From Proteles cristata cristata (lineage: Eukaryota; Chordata; Mammalia; Carnivora; Hyaenidae), in contig JAESUZ010002552.1 of assembly GCA_017311185.1 (NCBI GenBank), positions 1-64,000 on the forward strand: a stretch of DNA of 64,000 nucleotides, given 5' to 3'. Positions 22,905 to 34,639 of the stretch are shown here, piece by piece (the stretch's first letter is position 1; each line of letters starts with the position of its first letter). The notes under the pieces are model-generated. The model was not told the DNA's origin and did no database searches. It worked only from the letters and a program-made list of their open reading frames with translations. The position numbers and the translations under genes are program-made.

Positions 22905-23330
22905 CCAAATGTTGCACTAAACACTAAAGAAAGTGAGAGTGAATAAAATCCAAACCCTGTACTCAGAGCGTCCACAATCTAGAAGGAAATTCATGGAGAT
23001 GACACATACCTGAAATAAGCCACATAGAAACAGTGCATTCAAACAGAACTTTTGGAAGCATGATCAAGGAGGCTACAGGTAAATCGTGAGTGATTTTGAA
23101 AGATGATGAAGACGAGGTTAACAGGGTGGGGAAGACCATTGCAGGCATGCACAACAGAACGAGAACAGGCACAAGAGACATGGAACATGGCTATGAAGTG
23201 ACACTGCTAACACAGAAGAGACGTGGGGGGAGTACATGAGGCAGGAGGTCTGACTATTGGGGGGACCATGTTAGCTCATGATTGACCTTGCTCAGGTTAG
23301 CTTCCTCTTACATGGAAAAAAGAAAACTTG
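22905..23330 (-). mobile_element. L2-like ancient repeat
   Basis: tgttgcactaaacactaaag through ccacaatctagaaggaaatt to agaacaggcacaagagacat follows the antisense L2-type order. Strongly diverged. Confidence 0.45.
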
Positions 23331-23374
23331 ATAGATCACTGTGAACACAAGAGGTCAAAAGTGATGAGAATTTT

Positions 23375-23592
23375 TAAAAATTTTTTTCTTAATTTTTGAG
23401 AGAGAGAGAGAGAGAGAGAATTTGAGCAGGGGAGGGTCAGAGAGAGAGGGAAACACAGAATCTGAAGACAGACTTCAGGCTCTGAGCTAGCTACCAGGAC
23501 AGAGCCTGACACGGGGCCCGAACCCATGAACCATGAGATCATGACCTGAGCCGAAGTTGCACATTTAACTGACTGAGCCACCCAGGCACCCC
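23375..23592 (-). mobile_element. Carnivore tRNA-Lys SINE
   Basis: Reverse, flanked by gagaattttt / aagaattttt, with an intact gagccacccaggcacccc head. Confidence 0.94.
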
Positions 23593-23975
23593 AAGAATTT
23601 TTTAATCCTTAAAGGACTGGGCAATTAGGAGTTTGTTTACCTTAAGGGGAAGTACTTTCAGTAGAGAGGGGCTAGAAACCGTAACATAGAGAATTAAGGA
23701 AATAAGTGAAGACTGAGTATAGCCCATGCCTTTGAGAAGCTCAGATGAAAGCAGAAAAGATAGGACAGGTGATGAAGCAACACCAAGTGCTCAGAAAGAG
23801 AGTTTTGGATCTTGTTCTTTTTTAAAAAGGACAAAAGAGAAATCGATGGGCTGAATTTGGGGGTGAGGTAGGTGGAGGAGGTTAACAATATACCAACAAA
23901 ACAAGTCTAAAAGGAAAAGCTCCTGCATAGCTTCAGAGAATCCCTTAGGATTACTAGCTTTCTCAATTTTTGCAA
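23593..23975. other. Intron stretch, unrecognised
   Basis: No repeat or exon recognised. Confidence 0.5.
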
Positions 23976-23987
23976 GTTTGTTTATTT

Positions 23988-24352
23988 TTTATCTTTTTTT
24001 TTTTTTGAGAAAGAGAGAGCAGGGGAGGGGCAGAGGGAGAGGGAGAAGGAGAAGCAGAAGGTGGGGGAGAGGGAGAGGGAGAGAGAGGGAGAGGGAGGGA
24101 GAGGGAGAGAGAGGGAGAGAGAGAAAGAGAGGGAAAGAGAGGGACAGGGAGAGAGAGAAAGAGGGAGAGAGAGGGAGAGAGAGTCAGAGAGAGGGAGAGG
24201 GAGAGAGAGAGAGAGAGAGAGAATGAATCTCAAGCAGGCTCCATGCCCAGGTCAGAGATCAATATCCATGCGGGGCTCAATCTTATGACTGTGAGATTAT
24301 GACCTGAGCCAAAATCAAGAATCAGATACTTAACTGAGCCACCCAGTTGCCA
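23988..24352 (-). mobile_element. Carnivore tRNA-Lys SINE with expanded GA tract
   Basis: Old-type reverse SINE (ccaaaatcaagaatcagata body, gagccacccagttgcc head). It is flanked by ttgtttattt (23978-23987 and 24353-24362). Its purine tract, normally about 20-40 bp, has grown to about 215 bp. Confidence 0.92.
24007..24222. repeat. Polypurine (GA/GGGAGA)n tract
   Basis: Nearly pure purine on the plus strand with only isolated C and T bases. Units of GAGAGGGAGAGAGAGGGAGA recur irregularly. Confidence 0.95.
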
Positions 24353-24445
24353 TTGTTTATTTGTTTTTTAAAGCCCATTTAACTTCTGCTTTGTGGACTC
24401 CTAACATCATCACCAGAAAGCTTCTTTTTTAGACAAATCCCCATC

Positions 24446-24679
24446 GGGGTGCCTGGGTGGCTCAGTCGGTTAAGCGTCCGACTTCAGCTCAGGTCATGAT
24501 CTCATGGTTTGTGGGTTTGGGCCCCGCGTCGGACTCTGTGCTGACTGCCAGCTCAGAGCCTGGAGGCTGCTTCTAATTCTGTGTCTCCCTCTCTCTCTCT
24601 GACCCTTCCCTGTTCACATGGTCTCTATCTCTCTCTCAAAAATAAATAAAACATTAAAAATTTTAAAAAAAAGAAAGAA
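24446..24679 (+). mobile_element. Carnivore tRNA-Lys SINE
   Basis: GGGGTGCCTGGGTGGCTCAG head and CTCAAAAATAAATAAA junction. aaatcccca flanks both sides. Confidence 0.95.
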
Positions 24680-24689
24680 AAATCCCCAC

Positions 24690-25070
24690 TATACCCAAAT
24701 CCTGCCAGATTCTTAGCCATCTTAGGTAGCTGGGACTTTAGTATGTTTTATTTTCTAAATCTTTCTGATCTTCAGCATAAGTGTACCCCAATAAAACATA
24801 ATTACTCTGGGAAAGTATATAAGTGTGTTATACATAATTTTCCCTCCAGGAATGATTAAATAAATGAATCAGTGAAGGTCTATTAATAAGCTTCTTTCTA
24901 AAGAATTATTATTTAAAAATACAAGTGATAGGCATCCTGAATTTTCAAAAATTTCCAGCTGAAAATCAGCAAGAAACCTGTAATCCCATGTAGTTTCCAT
25001 GTAGAGGCATTTTCCTGTTTTATTAGGTAAGCTAGCATGTAAACAGATGTTACCAAAAGCTTTTCATATC
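24690..25070. other. Intron stretch, unrecognised
   Basis: AT-rich. Nothing identified. Confidence 0.5.
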
Positions 25071-25086
25071 TGAAACACATCATATT

Positions 25087-25299
25087 GGGGCACCTGGGTG
25101 GCTCAGTCGGTTAAGTGTCCGACTTCGGCTCAGGTCATGAGCTCATGGTTCATGGGTTCAAGCCCCGCGTCAGGCTCTGCGCTGGCAGCTAGCTCAGAGC
25201 CTGGAGCCTGTTTCAGATTCTGTGTCTCCCTCTCTCTCTGACCCTTCCCTGCTCATGCTGTCTCTCTTTCTCTCTCTCAGAAAAAATAAAAAGAAAAAA
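25087..25299 (+). mobile_element. Carnivore tRNA-Lys SINE
   Basis: Full-length with CTCTCAGAAAAAATAAAA junction. The duplication gaaacacatcatat lies at 25072-25085 and 25300-25313. Confidence 0.96.
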
Positions 25300-25314
25300 G
25301 AAACACATCATATC

Positions 25315-25950
25315 ACATTAGAGCCACAGCCACAGGGGGAAGCTGTGGCCAACAGATTTAGCAAGTAGGTTAAGCCTGAGGGTGCACCTAACGGTGTTTA
25401 TTTTTTCTGGGCCATTTTCCCATGCTATGTAGATAATTTTTTAACAAAATTTAATTACTTTTAGGTAGTTGTATAACCTGCCTTTTTGCTAAATACCTCA
25501 TGAAAACTTTCTGTACCAATAAATTCATATCTACATAATAATCATTTTTAAGGTTTGTAAAGTATTCTATTAAGCAAGCTTTTGCTGCTGAAGTCATGAA
25601 CCACAGCTATCTCACCCACAAAACATGTCAGGGACATTGTCCAAGGGAGTATCATCAAGCTAGACAGTCTCATTTCCTATGGCATATCTAATGTCATTTA
25701 TCATAAGGTATGCATACCTGCAATTTTATCTCACTTCACCTCCCCTGACCATTATGTAATGTACCTTAGTGGAGGCCTTCTTGGGAGGAAGAGTAAGGTC
25801 TGTGGAATTATGGTTTGCCAGTTCATCAATTTAAGCACTCCAAGTGCAAACCTTGACTGCAGCTGATAAGTCCATTATCATAACACACCATGCCACAGTT
25901 TCACAGCCTACCATGAACCACCCTATTTCTCTGTCTCTCGACTGCATACT
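25315..25950. other. Intron stretch, unrecognised
   Basis: No repeat or exon recognised. Confidence 0.5.
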
Positions 25951-25966
25951 AAACTACACCCAAGTG

Positions 25967-26184
25967 GGGCTCCTGGGTGGCTCAGTCAGTTAAGCGTCCA
26001 GCTTTCAGGTCATGATCTCACGGTTTGTGGGTTCGAGCCCAGTGTTGGGCTCTGTGCTGACAACTCGGAGCGTGGAGCCTGCTTCGGATTCTGCATCTCC
26101 CTCTCTCTCTGCCCTTCCCCTGCTCGTGCTCTGTCTCTCTCTCTGTCTCAAAAACGAATGAACATTAAAAAAAAAATTGTTTTT
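25967..26184 (+). mobile_element. Carnivore tRNA-Lys SINE
   Basis: GGGCTCCTGGGTGGCTCAGT head. The duplication aactacacccaagtg lies at 25952-25966 and 26185-26199. Confidence 0.96.
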
Positions 26185-26199
26185 AACTACACCCAAGTG

Positions 26200-27906
26200 T
26201 AATTATGTGGCATATCAACTCTTTTTGGTAGAAGATTTTTTAAAAAATCCAACACTGCCAAGTGAAATGTGAATTCAGACTCCTTGTCAGTCCTTGGATC
26301 ATGCTTTTAGTGGGGCACTGCTTCCCCCTTCACTTACCACAGCACTTTGCTTCACCTTAAGAGCATGGCAGACATTAAAATATCTAACCCAACTTCTTTA
26401 CTTCGTTATAGTGACACCAAAGATGTCTAAAACCGTGGCTCCATGTTACCAATGAGTACAGCCTCAGAGCTGTCTATATTGTCTATTAAAGTACTATATT
26501 GCATATGAGGCACGTTTAATGTTGGACAAAGCATCCATTTTCTCATCCACAGCCAAAGAGTAGCAAATATGGCCGCCCCTCTTGCACATGGCCTACTGGA
26601 CATAAACACAGCACCAGATAGTTCGGATCTAAATGCTCTAGCCCAAGAATTCTATGATTTTGATGAAAAAATATTTAAGAAAAAAATTAAGAACATACTA
26701 CTATTTTAAAAAAAGGCGAACATACACACATACACAAAAAGAAAACACTGCTATTTAGACGTAAGTACCTCTTTATGTGAAAATATTTCTAAGCACTTCT
26801 TCCTTGATTTGCACAGCTCCTTGCCATCCACAAATGTTGGCTTAAGCCAGTTGTTTATATCCTATGAAATCAGGCATTCTGAAATATACATATATTAAGA
26901 AAAGTACTTTCCATGCACTTTCAGCAATCACAAGAACAATGAAAAAAAGCCCAACATTTACTATATACCCTTTACTTCAATAGCTTCCAGAAAGAGTTCC
27001 ATTTTTACTCCCCCTCTCAACTCCTTCACAAACAAATTTGCATCCACCCCTACCTTTCCATGTGGCCAGATTCTATTTGGAAAGATCTCAAGGCTTTAAT
27101 GTCGCACTCACTCAAAATTCGGGAGGTAGATACATTTGCTCTTGAGTTGATGTTCCCCAAAAGCAAGTCTTCCCACACTGGGATTAACAATCTTCTAAAG
27201 CCTAGTAACCACCCTCTGAAATAGACATACTGACACTTATCTCTGTTTACAGGACATGAAACTGAGGTGACTCGCTTGAGTTTCCATGGCCCAACAGCAT
27301 GCCAAGTCATATTTACCGTACCCCCAATCTGTTGAGTCATGCTATCTTTACTGAAAAATGCGTATACTTCATGTCAACAGTATATGACATCATGCACAAA
27401 TCATAGAATTACAACTTACTAAAGTACTCAAAAATGATTACAGCCAAAACATGCCTTGTAACCACATCCAGGTAACTGAACCACAAAACTAAGCAGCAGG
27501 GCTGGTCTAATCACCAAAGGGGCAAAAATAGCTTTTAACTTCTTCTCACCAAAAAGCAATGGATATTGGTCTCTTGACCAGACTAGTTTTCATCAGAAGA
27601 AAATCATACATGCATGCTATCTTTCAACTGTGAATATATAAGTTTAAGGTCATTACTCAGCTGTTTTTAGAACAGATTACTCCATTCTCTCTCCTCCTGA
27701 ATCCTACAAAAGCTATCAAGTGAAAGCAAGGCCTCACTATGAACAAACTACTAGTTCATCAATCTGCAAGCAGCCTTATAGCAGAATTCACGAACCATTT
27801 TGGCACATAACCAGGGATTGCCAGAATGTTAAACATCAGCTACACAGAAAAGTTGCAAAGTTTCCAGGTCACGAGCCTCATCCTCATTCAGTGCTTACGG
27901 TGGTAT
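26200..27906. other. Intron stretch, mostly unrecognised
   Basis: A reverse MIR trace is possible at about 27170-27330 (gtttacaggacatgaaactg). I see no exon or other repeat. Confidence 0.45.
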
Positions 27907-27921
27907 CGCCCAGCGTTTCTT

Positions 27922-28143
27922 TTCTTTTTTTTTTTTTTTTTTATTTCTAGGAGAGAGAGAGAGAGAGAGAGAGAGCGTAAGCAGGGGAGGGTCAGAGAGA
28001 GAGGGATTCACAGACTGAAACAGGCTCCAGGCTCTGAGCTGGCAGTCAGCACAGAGCCCGACGCGGGGCTCGAACCCACGAACCGCGAGATCATGACCCA
28101 AGCGAAAGTCGGACGCTCAACCGACCAAGCCACCCAGGCGCCC
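27922..28143 (-). mobile_element. Carnivore tRNA-Lys SINE, young
   Basis: Reverse, with T18 tail, TTTCTAGGAGAGAG junction and an exact felid-type body (gcccgacgcggggctcgaac). It is flanked by cgcccagcgttttct / cgcccaggttttct. Confidence 0.96.
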
Positions 28144-28154
28144 CGCCCAGGTTT

Positions 28155-28400
28155 TCTAAAACCAAACTGCCTGGAGGTAAATCAGAATTGACACTGCTAC
28201 TCTGTGTGACTGTGGGCAAGTTACTTTGGTTCTCTGGGTCGCCACTGCCTCATCCATAAAAAGGAGTAATAGAGAGCCCCCAACTCCCAGCTCATAGGGC
28301 TGCTAACAAATGGAGACAATGTGGGTAGTAAGTGTTTAGCACAGTGCCTGGCACCTACAAAGCACTTAGTAAATATCCATTTACTATAGCTTCTACTGCC
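28155..28400 (+). mobile_element. MIR SINE
   Basis: Forward MIR: gtgactgtgggcaagttact, ctgcctcatccataaaaagg and gtttagcacagtgcctggca. It is followed by a short ACT/ACC repeat. Confidence 0.85.
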
Positions 28401-28559
28401 ACCACTACTACTACTACCATCACCACCCAGGGAGCACGGTAGCATTAAGTACAGCAGGTTGACTTGCTTTTAACTTTGTTAAGTAGATTTGATTTCATTA
28501 TTTTTGGTCCCAGAACTACCCCAACTAATGCCAATTAATGATTGAGGCAGTAAAAATAT

Positions 28560-28960
28560 CTGACACTTCTAATGCCATTCCTCCTTAACTGGAAGGTCTT
28601 TCCCTTTCTTCTCCACCTGTCTAAATTTTATGTATTCTTCAACATCTTGCTCAGAATATACTTCACAGATACCTCCTGCCATAATGGTCCATTTCGTTTG
28701 AGCTGAGCTCATAGTATCTATTGCCTAAAATTTCCAGTGGGCAATTAATCACTCACATGTTAGCATGGTATCATTTTTGTCCTACATGCCATTATTATTT
28801 AACTTTGGCCCAGTAATGTGATTTTCATGTTTATATCTCATGACCTTAGATCGTATAGCTCTTAAGGGTAAGGACCATATTATAATGTTTTGTTGTATCT
28901 ATCAAGGACTGGACCTTTGCATATAATCGGCACTCTATTAATGTGCTAATCAATGAGTTT
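28560..28960 (+). mobile_element. L2 3'-end fragment
   Basis: Forward L2: taaccttccttaac-like start, gggtaaggaccatattataa and tcggcactctattaatgtgc. Diverged. Confidence 0.55.
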
Positions 28961-29142
28961 TCTAATCACTTTTGACTGTGCATATCAAATGGATTTTACA
29001 AAATAAAAAAAACACTTTAATTAATAAACTGAAATCAGAATACTTGTGAACAAAAATGCTTCATAGCTACCACTGAAATGCATAATTATGTCTACCTCTC
29101 CATGGAGATTCTCAAAATAAGAGATGAAATGATAGAACAACG

Positions 29143-29373
29143 GGGGCGCCTGGGTGGCTTAGTCGGTTAAGCGTCCGACTTTCACTTAGGTCATGATCTC
29201 ACGGTTTGTGGGTTCCCGCCCCGCGTCGGGCTCTGTGCTGAATGACGGCTCAGAGCCTGGAGCCTGTTTCAATCTGTGACTCCCTCTCTCTCTGACCCTC
29301 CCTTGCTCATGCTGTCTCTGTGTCTCTCTCCTAGAAATAAATAAAACATTAAAAAAAATTAAAAAAAAAAAAA
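29143..29373 (+). mobile_element. Carnivore tRNA-Lys SINE, young
   Basis: Full-length GGGGCGCCTGGGTGGCTTAG head and CTCCTAGAAATAAATA junction. Perfect 17-bp duplication gaaatgatagaacaacg at 29126-29142 and 29374-29390. Confidence 0.97.
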
Positions 29374-29584
29374 GAAATGATAGAACAACGAATCAGGAGC
29401 AGTCAGAAATATTTGCTACCTAACGCAAGTTAAATTCTGATGCAAAAACTATCGCCACAACAAATATAATGCTTAGTATTTTAGTATTCATATTAATATC
29501 TCACATTTTATACACGAGAGCTAATAATTTATGCCATGCTTCAGAACAACAGGCACTGTTTAGTAATGAAAGATGAATATATGT

Positions 29585-30230
29585 GCCTTTCTGGTGAGAA
29601 TGTAAAATGGTACAGCTGCTGTGGAAACAGTTCCTCAAAACATTAAACTTATAATTTACCATACGATCCAGCAATCCTTTTGGGGATATATAAAAAAAGA
29701 ACTGGAAGCTTGGACTTGAAAAGATATTTGTGTATCAGCGTTTGTAGCAGTATTATTCACAATAGCCAAAAGATGGAAATGACCCCAATATCCAAGGATG
29801 GATGAATGGCAAAGCAAGAGGTGGTATATATACAGATAATGAAATATTACTCAGCTTCGAAAAGGAAGGAAATTCTGACACGTGCTACCACATGGGTGGA
29901 CTCTGAAGACATAATGTTAAGTGAAAGAAGCCAGATACAAAAGGACACATACCACATGATTATTACACTTATATGAGGGATCTAGAGCAGCCGAAATCAC
30001 AGAGAAAAGTAAGTAGAATGATAGTTGTCAGGGCCTGGGAAGAGTGAAGCATGAAGTTTCCTGATTTATGGGGACAGAGTTTCAGTTTGGGAACATGAAA
30101 AAGTCCCAGAGATGGATGGTGCTAATGGCTGTACAACGATGTGGATGTACCACTGAACTATATACTTTAAAATGGTTAAAACTGTACTTTATGTTATATT
30201 TTACCACAATATAAAATATTTCAAAAAATT
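29585..30230 (+). mobile_element. Old L1 3' fragment
   Basis: ORF2 C-terminal landmarks (cacaatagccaaaagatgga, ttaagtgaaagaagccagat) and 3' UTR (ctatatactttaaaatggtt). No intact frame. Confidence 0.9.
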
Positions 30231-30950
30231 ATGGGATAAAATATATGCCACACATATATAAAGATGAACATAGGGCAAGTCCCAAATTTCTGCTTATTTT
30301 CTGAGCGTGTTGCTCAGCACAGTTACCAAATTAGTGCCAAAATTCACTTAAGAATGGAAACAGTGAGTAAAGGATAAACTAGCCAAGTCTCAATAAATCC
30401 ATTTTCTGAGAGGTTTGATTTATGAAGTACACAACCTTCATTTATCTCTTTCTTGGATTTCTTTACTAATAACGTTCGTGTGGAGAAACAGCACTAACGG
30501 ATAAGGGACTAATAGAGTTAGCATTTTAAAAGCCTCCAAAGGGCACTTACCTTTAATTACTTATGCCTTAAAAACTTATGCCTTAAATTACTAACAGTGC
30601 CTAGGAGAAAATACAGTCCTCGCACAAGAGTCACAAGAATAAGGATTTAGTAATTTACATTTGTTTTCAACATTTTAAGAGCTGAAAGTGTACAATTCTC
30701 TCCTAAAATTCTTTGCCCATTTAACTACGAACTAAATAACAATACTGTGATAATTAAGTACAAACCTCAAATACGAAGTGTTTTTACTGAGATGGTGGCA
30801 TCTGACAACCAGAACTTAGTATCTGAGAGACCCTTTGTATTATGTTATTCTCTTAAAATGTTACGAAGACACGTGCAGGCATGGGCGAGAAGGTAAAGGA
30901 CTGAAGGTAAGGGTTTCTTGAAAAACCGCGTCTCTCACAAGATTTCATAG
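30231..30950. other. Intron stretch, unrecognised
   Basis: No repeat or exon recognised. Confidence 0.5.
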
Positions 30951-30952
30951 CA

Positions 30953-31571
30953 CAGTCAAGCGTCATTACCATAGAACTCATTATTGGCAAATTCACCTAC
31001 TCAATAAAGTTTGTTGTAGCCCCCAATCCATACTTGCCACTCGCTCACAGTCACGTGCAGTCACTAATCTGAATCGCCCACCGTGCACGTTTCCAGCTGA
31101 GACAGAACAGGGTAGCGCTCTACATTCCTGTTTCAGCTCTCACACCGTAAATGGGCCCTTTGTGCAATTTCTTTGTGTGATTTAGCTCCATGTTTTTCAT
31201 ATTCTTCTGTTTTCACTAGCAAGATGGCTCTAAGTGTCCTGCGGAAGTTCTGTCTGGTGTTCCTACCCAGTAACCTGCGATGTGCCTTACGGAGAAAATA
31301 TGTGTTAGACCAGATTTATTCAAGCGTCAACTGTACTGCTATCCACTCTGAACTCAAAGTTAATAGATCAACAATATATGCTGAATAAAGTGTCTTTAAA
31401 CAGACACACATATAAAACAAGGTTATGTATGGATCGGTTGACAAAAATGTGATCAGAACTGGTAGGAACCTAACCCCATATCTCCTGTAGGAGCAATGCT
31501 TCTACATTCATTCATTCATTCAGTATTCATGGCAACTCTATATAAGTACCATAAATAACAAGAATCAAGTG
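30953..31571 (+). mobile_element. Degenerate Tigger (pogo/Tc1-mariner) transposon
   Basis: A 619-bp non-autonomous copy. The left end cagtcaagcgtcattaccat and right end accataaataacaagaatca form decayed terminal inverted repeats (consensus-like cagtcgattctcgttattcg). A TA at 31572-31573 fits the TA target, and the left flank is CA, one change from TA. Inside, the start of the transposase DNA-binding domain is still legible. Confidence 0.85.
31221..31388 (+). pseudogene. Remnant of Tigger transposase N-terminus
   Basis: The frame starting MALSVLRKF and ending VNRSTIYAE aligns by eye with the N-terminal helix-turn-helix (CENP-B-like) start of Tigger transposases. About 55 codons survive before a natural stop, and the catalytic DDE domain is absent. 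It is a fossil inside the element, not a cellular gene. Confidence 0.75.
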
Positions 31572-31573
31572 TA

Positions 31574-31925
31574 CTTTGTTAAAGAAAACAGCTGGGGTGG
31601 GGGGGTTGGGGAAGTGGCCGGGAGGGAGGGGGATGGAGATCAATGGAATAGTAAAGAAGGTCTAGAAACAGGCCCGCGTAAATACAGCAGAAAATGGCAA
31701 GGAGATCAGTAAGAAAACATGAAACTTGAGTAACTGGTCCTAGGACAAGTGATTATCAATATGAGAAAGGGAAAATGAATTTTTACGTCACAACATAGAA
31801 AAAGTCAACTCAAGTTTTATCTTTATGAAAAGAAAAGTTATTTTTTCTAATAGGAGAAGAACTTAAAAATCCTCATTTAGGGAAATATTTCATAAACATA
31901 GAGAACCCATAAAGGAAAAGTTGGC
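31574..31925. other. Intron stretch with a G-rich patch
   Basis: Positions 31593-31634 carry several runs of three to seven G on the plus strand. Otherwise nothing is recognised. Confidence 0.55.
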
Positions 31926-31929
31926 CAGT

Positions 31930-32590
31930 AAAAGAAAAAGCTTTTGATCATCGGGAGACATTAAATATGAAAAAACACAAGCCAGAAACTGGAAAAAGAT
32001 GCTTCCAACACATGTAATTAGTATGGAGAACTCCTGAAAATAATGAGAAAAACAATCCAATAGAAAAATGATAGAAGATATGAACACGTTATTTAACGGA
32101 AGATAAAATTCCAATGACTAATACATATATGTAAAAGACGCTCAAACTTAATAATATTCAGAAACAAACATTAAAATCTCCATGGAATACTATTTTATAT
32201 AAATTAGCAAAACTTAAAAACTTTGACACCATCAAAGTATTAGAGAAAATGTGGAAGAATAGAGTCTCTTCCCTTGGTAACAAGAGTGCAAATACCTTAA
32301 TAAAAACTGGTACAAATACCCTGGAAAACACTTTATCACCATCTAGTTAAGTCAAAGATGCACACACCCTGTGATACAGCAATTCTACTTCTCAGTGTAA
32401 ATTCTATAGGAACTTGTACCAGTGTACCAGAAGACAAGCATGAGAGTGTTCACAATAATGGGTGAAATTCTGAAAACCCTGGCCAAATAAAGGCCTTTAC
32501 ACCCAAGAACAAGCTTGGATAAATCAGGCTATATTCATAAAATGCAATGTTACACAGCAATGGAAACTAATTAACTGATAGTTCTCTATG
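31930..32590 (+). mobile_element. Very old L1 fragment
   Basis: ORF2-like order is retained: ccagaaactggaaaaagatg, then tgatacagcaattctacttc, ttacacagcaatggaaacta. Highly diverged. Confidence 0.75.
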
Positions 32591-32599
32591 GTTTTCTCA

Positions 32600-34370
32600 T
32601 CAACATGAATGACTTTGAAAATCAAGAAACTGAAGACACAAATAAGTGGAAACATATTCCATGCACATGGATTAAAAGAATTAATAATATTAAACTGTTC
32701 ATACTACCCAAAGGAATACAGATTCAATGCACTACCTATCAAAATTCCAATGGCCTACTTCACACAGCAAATAATTCTGAAATTAGTATGGAACTACAAA
32801 AAACCTGCAATAGCCAAAGCAACCTTGATAAAGAAGAAGAAAGCTGGAAATAGCATGCTACCTGATTTCAAACTAGATTACAAAGCTACAGAGATCAAAA
32901 CAGTATGGTAGAGATAAAGGGGATTAAGAGTACACTTATCCTTATGAGCACTGAGAAATGTACAGAATTGTAGAATCATTATATTGTACATGTGAAACTA
33001 CCATAACACTGTACGTTAATTATACTTCAATTTTTAAAAAATAATTTGAATTTGGTACAAAAACAGATACACAGATCAGTGGGACAGAACTGAGAGACCA
33101 GAAATAAACTCACACATACAAGGACAATTAATCCATGACAAAGAAGCAAACAACAGAGGACAGCCCTCAATAAATGGTGCTGGGAAAACTGGACAGCTAC
33201 ATGCAAAAGCAAGAAACTATATCGCTATCTTATTATTCAAAATGGATTAAAGGTTTGATTGTAAGCCATGAAACCACAAAATTCCTAGAAGAAAACATAG
33301 ATGGTAAGCTCCCTGACTTAGTCTTAGTGAAGTCTTTGTGGATCTGACTCCAAAGGCAAGGGAAACAAAAGGAAAAATAAGCAAATGGGACTATGTCAAA
33401 CTAAAAAGCTTATGCACAGTCAAGGAACTCATCATCAAAACGAAAAGGCAAGCTCCTGAATGAGAGAAGATATTTGCAAACACACATATGACGAGGGATT
33501 AATACCCAAAATATTCAAAGAATTCACACAACTCAACAACAACAAAAAATCCAATAACCCGATCAAAAAACGGGCAGAAGAGTAAATAAACATTTCTCCA
33601 AAGAAGACATACCATATGGCCAACAGGCACATGAATGCTCATCATTACTATTAGAGAAATGTAAACAAATCAAAACCACAATGAGATATCATTTAACACC
33701 TGTTAGAATGACTATTATCTCAAAAGGAAAAGAAACAAGTGTTGAAGAGGATGTGGAGAGAAAGGAGCCCTCATACACTGTTGGTGGGATTGTAAATTAT
33801 TGCAGCCACATGGAAAACAGTCTGGAGGTTCCTCAAAATATTAGGAAAAGGACCACCATATGATTCAGTGATCCCACTTTTGGGTATTTATCCAAAGAAT
33901 ACAAATACACTAATTTGAAAATATATGTACCCTTATGTTCAGTGCAGCATTATTTTCTATAGCCAGTATGTGGGAACTACCTAAGTGTCCATCGACAGAT
34001 AAATGGATAAAGATGTGGTATTATGTATACAATGGAATACTATTTAGCATAAAAAAGAATGAAGTCTTGTCATCTGCGACAACATGAATAGACTTAAGGG
34101 TATTACGTTAAGTGAAATAAACCAAACACTGTATGATTTCACTCAAATGTGGAATCTAAAAAAGAAAACAAAACAAAAATAAATTTATAGATACAGAGGA
34201 TTGTGTTTACCAGAGAGGGGTTGGGAGGGATGAGTGACGGGGGTCAACTGATTTGTGATGGATGGTAACTAGACTCATGGTAGTGACCACTCTGTAGTGA
34301 ATGCAGATGAAAACTACAAAGCTGTATACCAGAAACTTATATTTAAAACAAAACAAAACAAAGCCAAAAA
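32600..34370 (+). mobile_element. L1MA-like L1, ORF2 3' part to 3' UTR
   Basis: Longest plus-strand L1 of the window. It holds the stretch caatgcactacctatcaaaa, gataaatggtgctgggaaaa-like motif, gatatttgcaaacacacata and gtgagatatcatttaac-like core, ending at an (AAAAC)n tail near 34364. The frame is closed by stops. A 140-bp foreign piece is inserted at 32911-33050. Confidence 0.92.
32911..33050 (+). mobile_element. Truncated L1 3' end nested inside the L1
   Basis: Starts gagataaaggggattaagag, ends in an A/T-rich tail (ttttaaaaaataattt), and interrupts the L1 ORF2 text between cagtatggta and ggtacaaaaacagata. A short t[at]tggta lies on both sides. Confidence 0.75.
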
Positions 34371-34639
34371 ACTCTGTTGGAAGGATAGATAATTATAAAA
34401 ATATTTACAGTAAATTCCGCAAAATTCAAAACCATAGAATTAATTGTATTGTTTAGGGTCACATAATTATGAAATAAAAACGGTCAAGAAATTAAAAAAT
34501 AATAGACACAAAATTCAGGGTTGAGGCATCCTTGGGGGGAGGGATGTATCATCGGAGAGGGGCACACAGGGGGCAAAAACAGAACTCTCAGTTCTTTCCT
34601 AACTTGCTCTTCCTCCACCAGCCCCCACCTCTGGAGCTC

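Noticed and set aside
23978..24288. Open frames with long Arg-Glu or Ser-Leu repeats
   Set aside because: They are simply the translation of the GA polypurine tract in a SINE.
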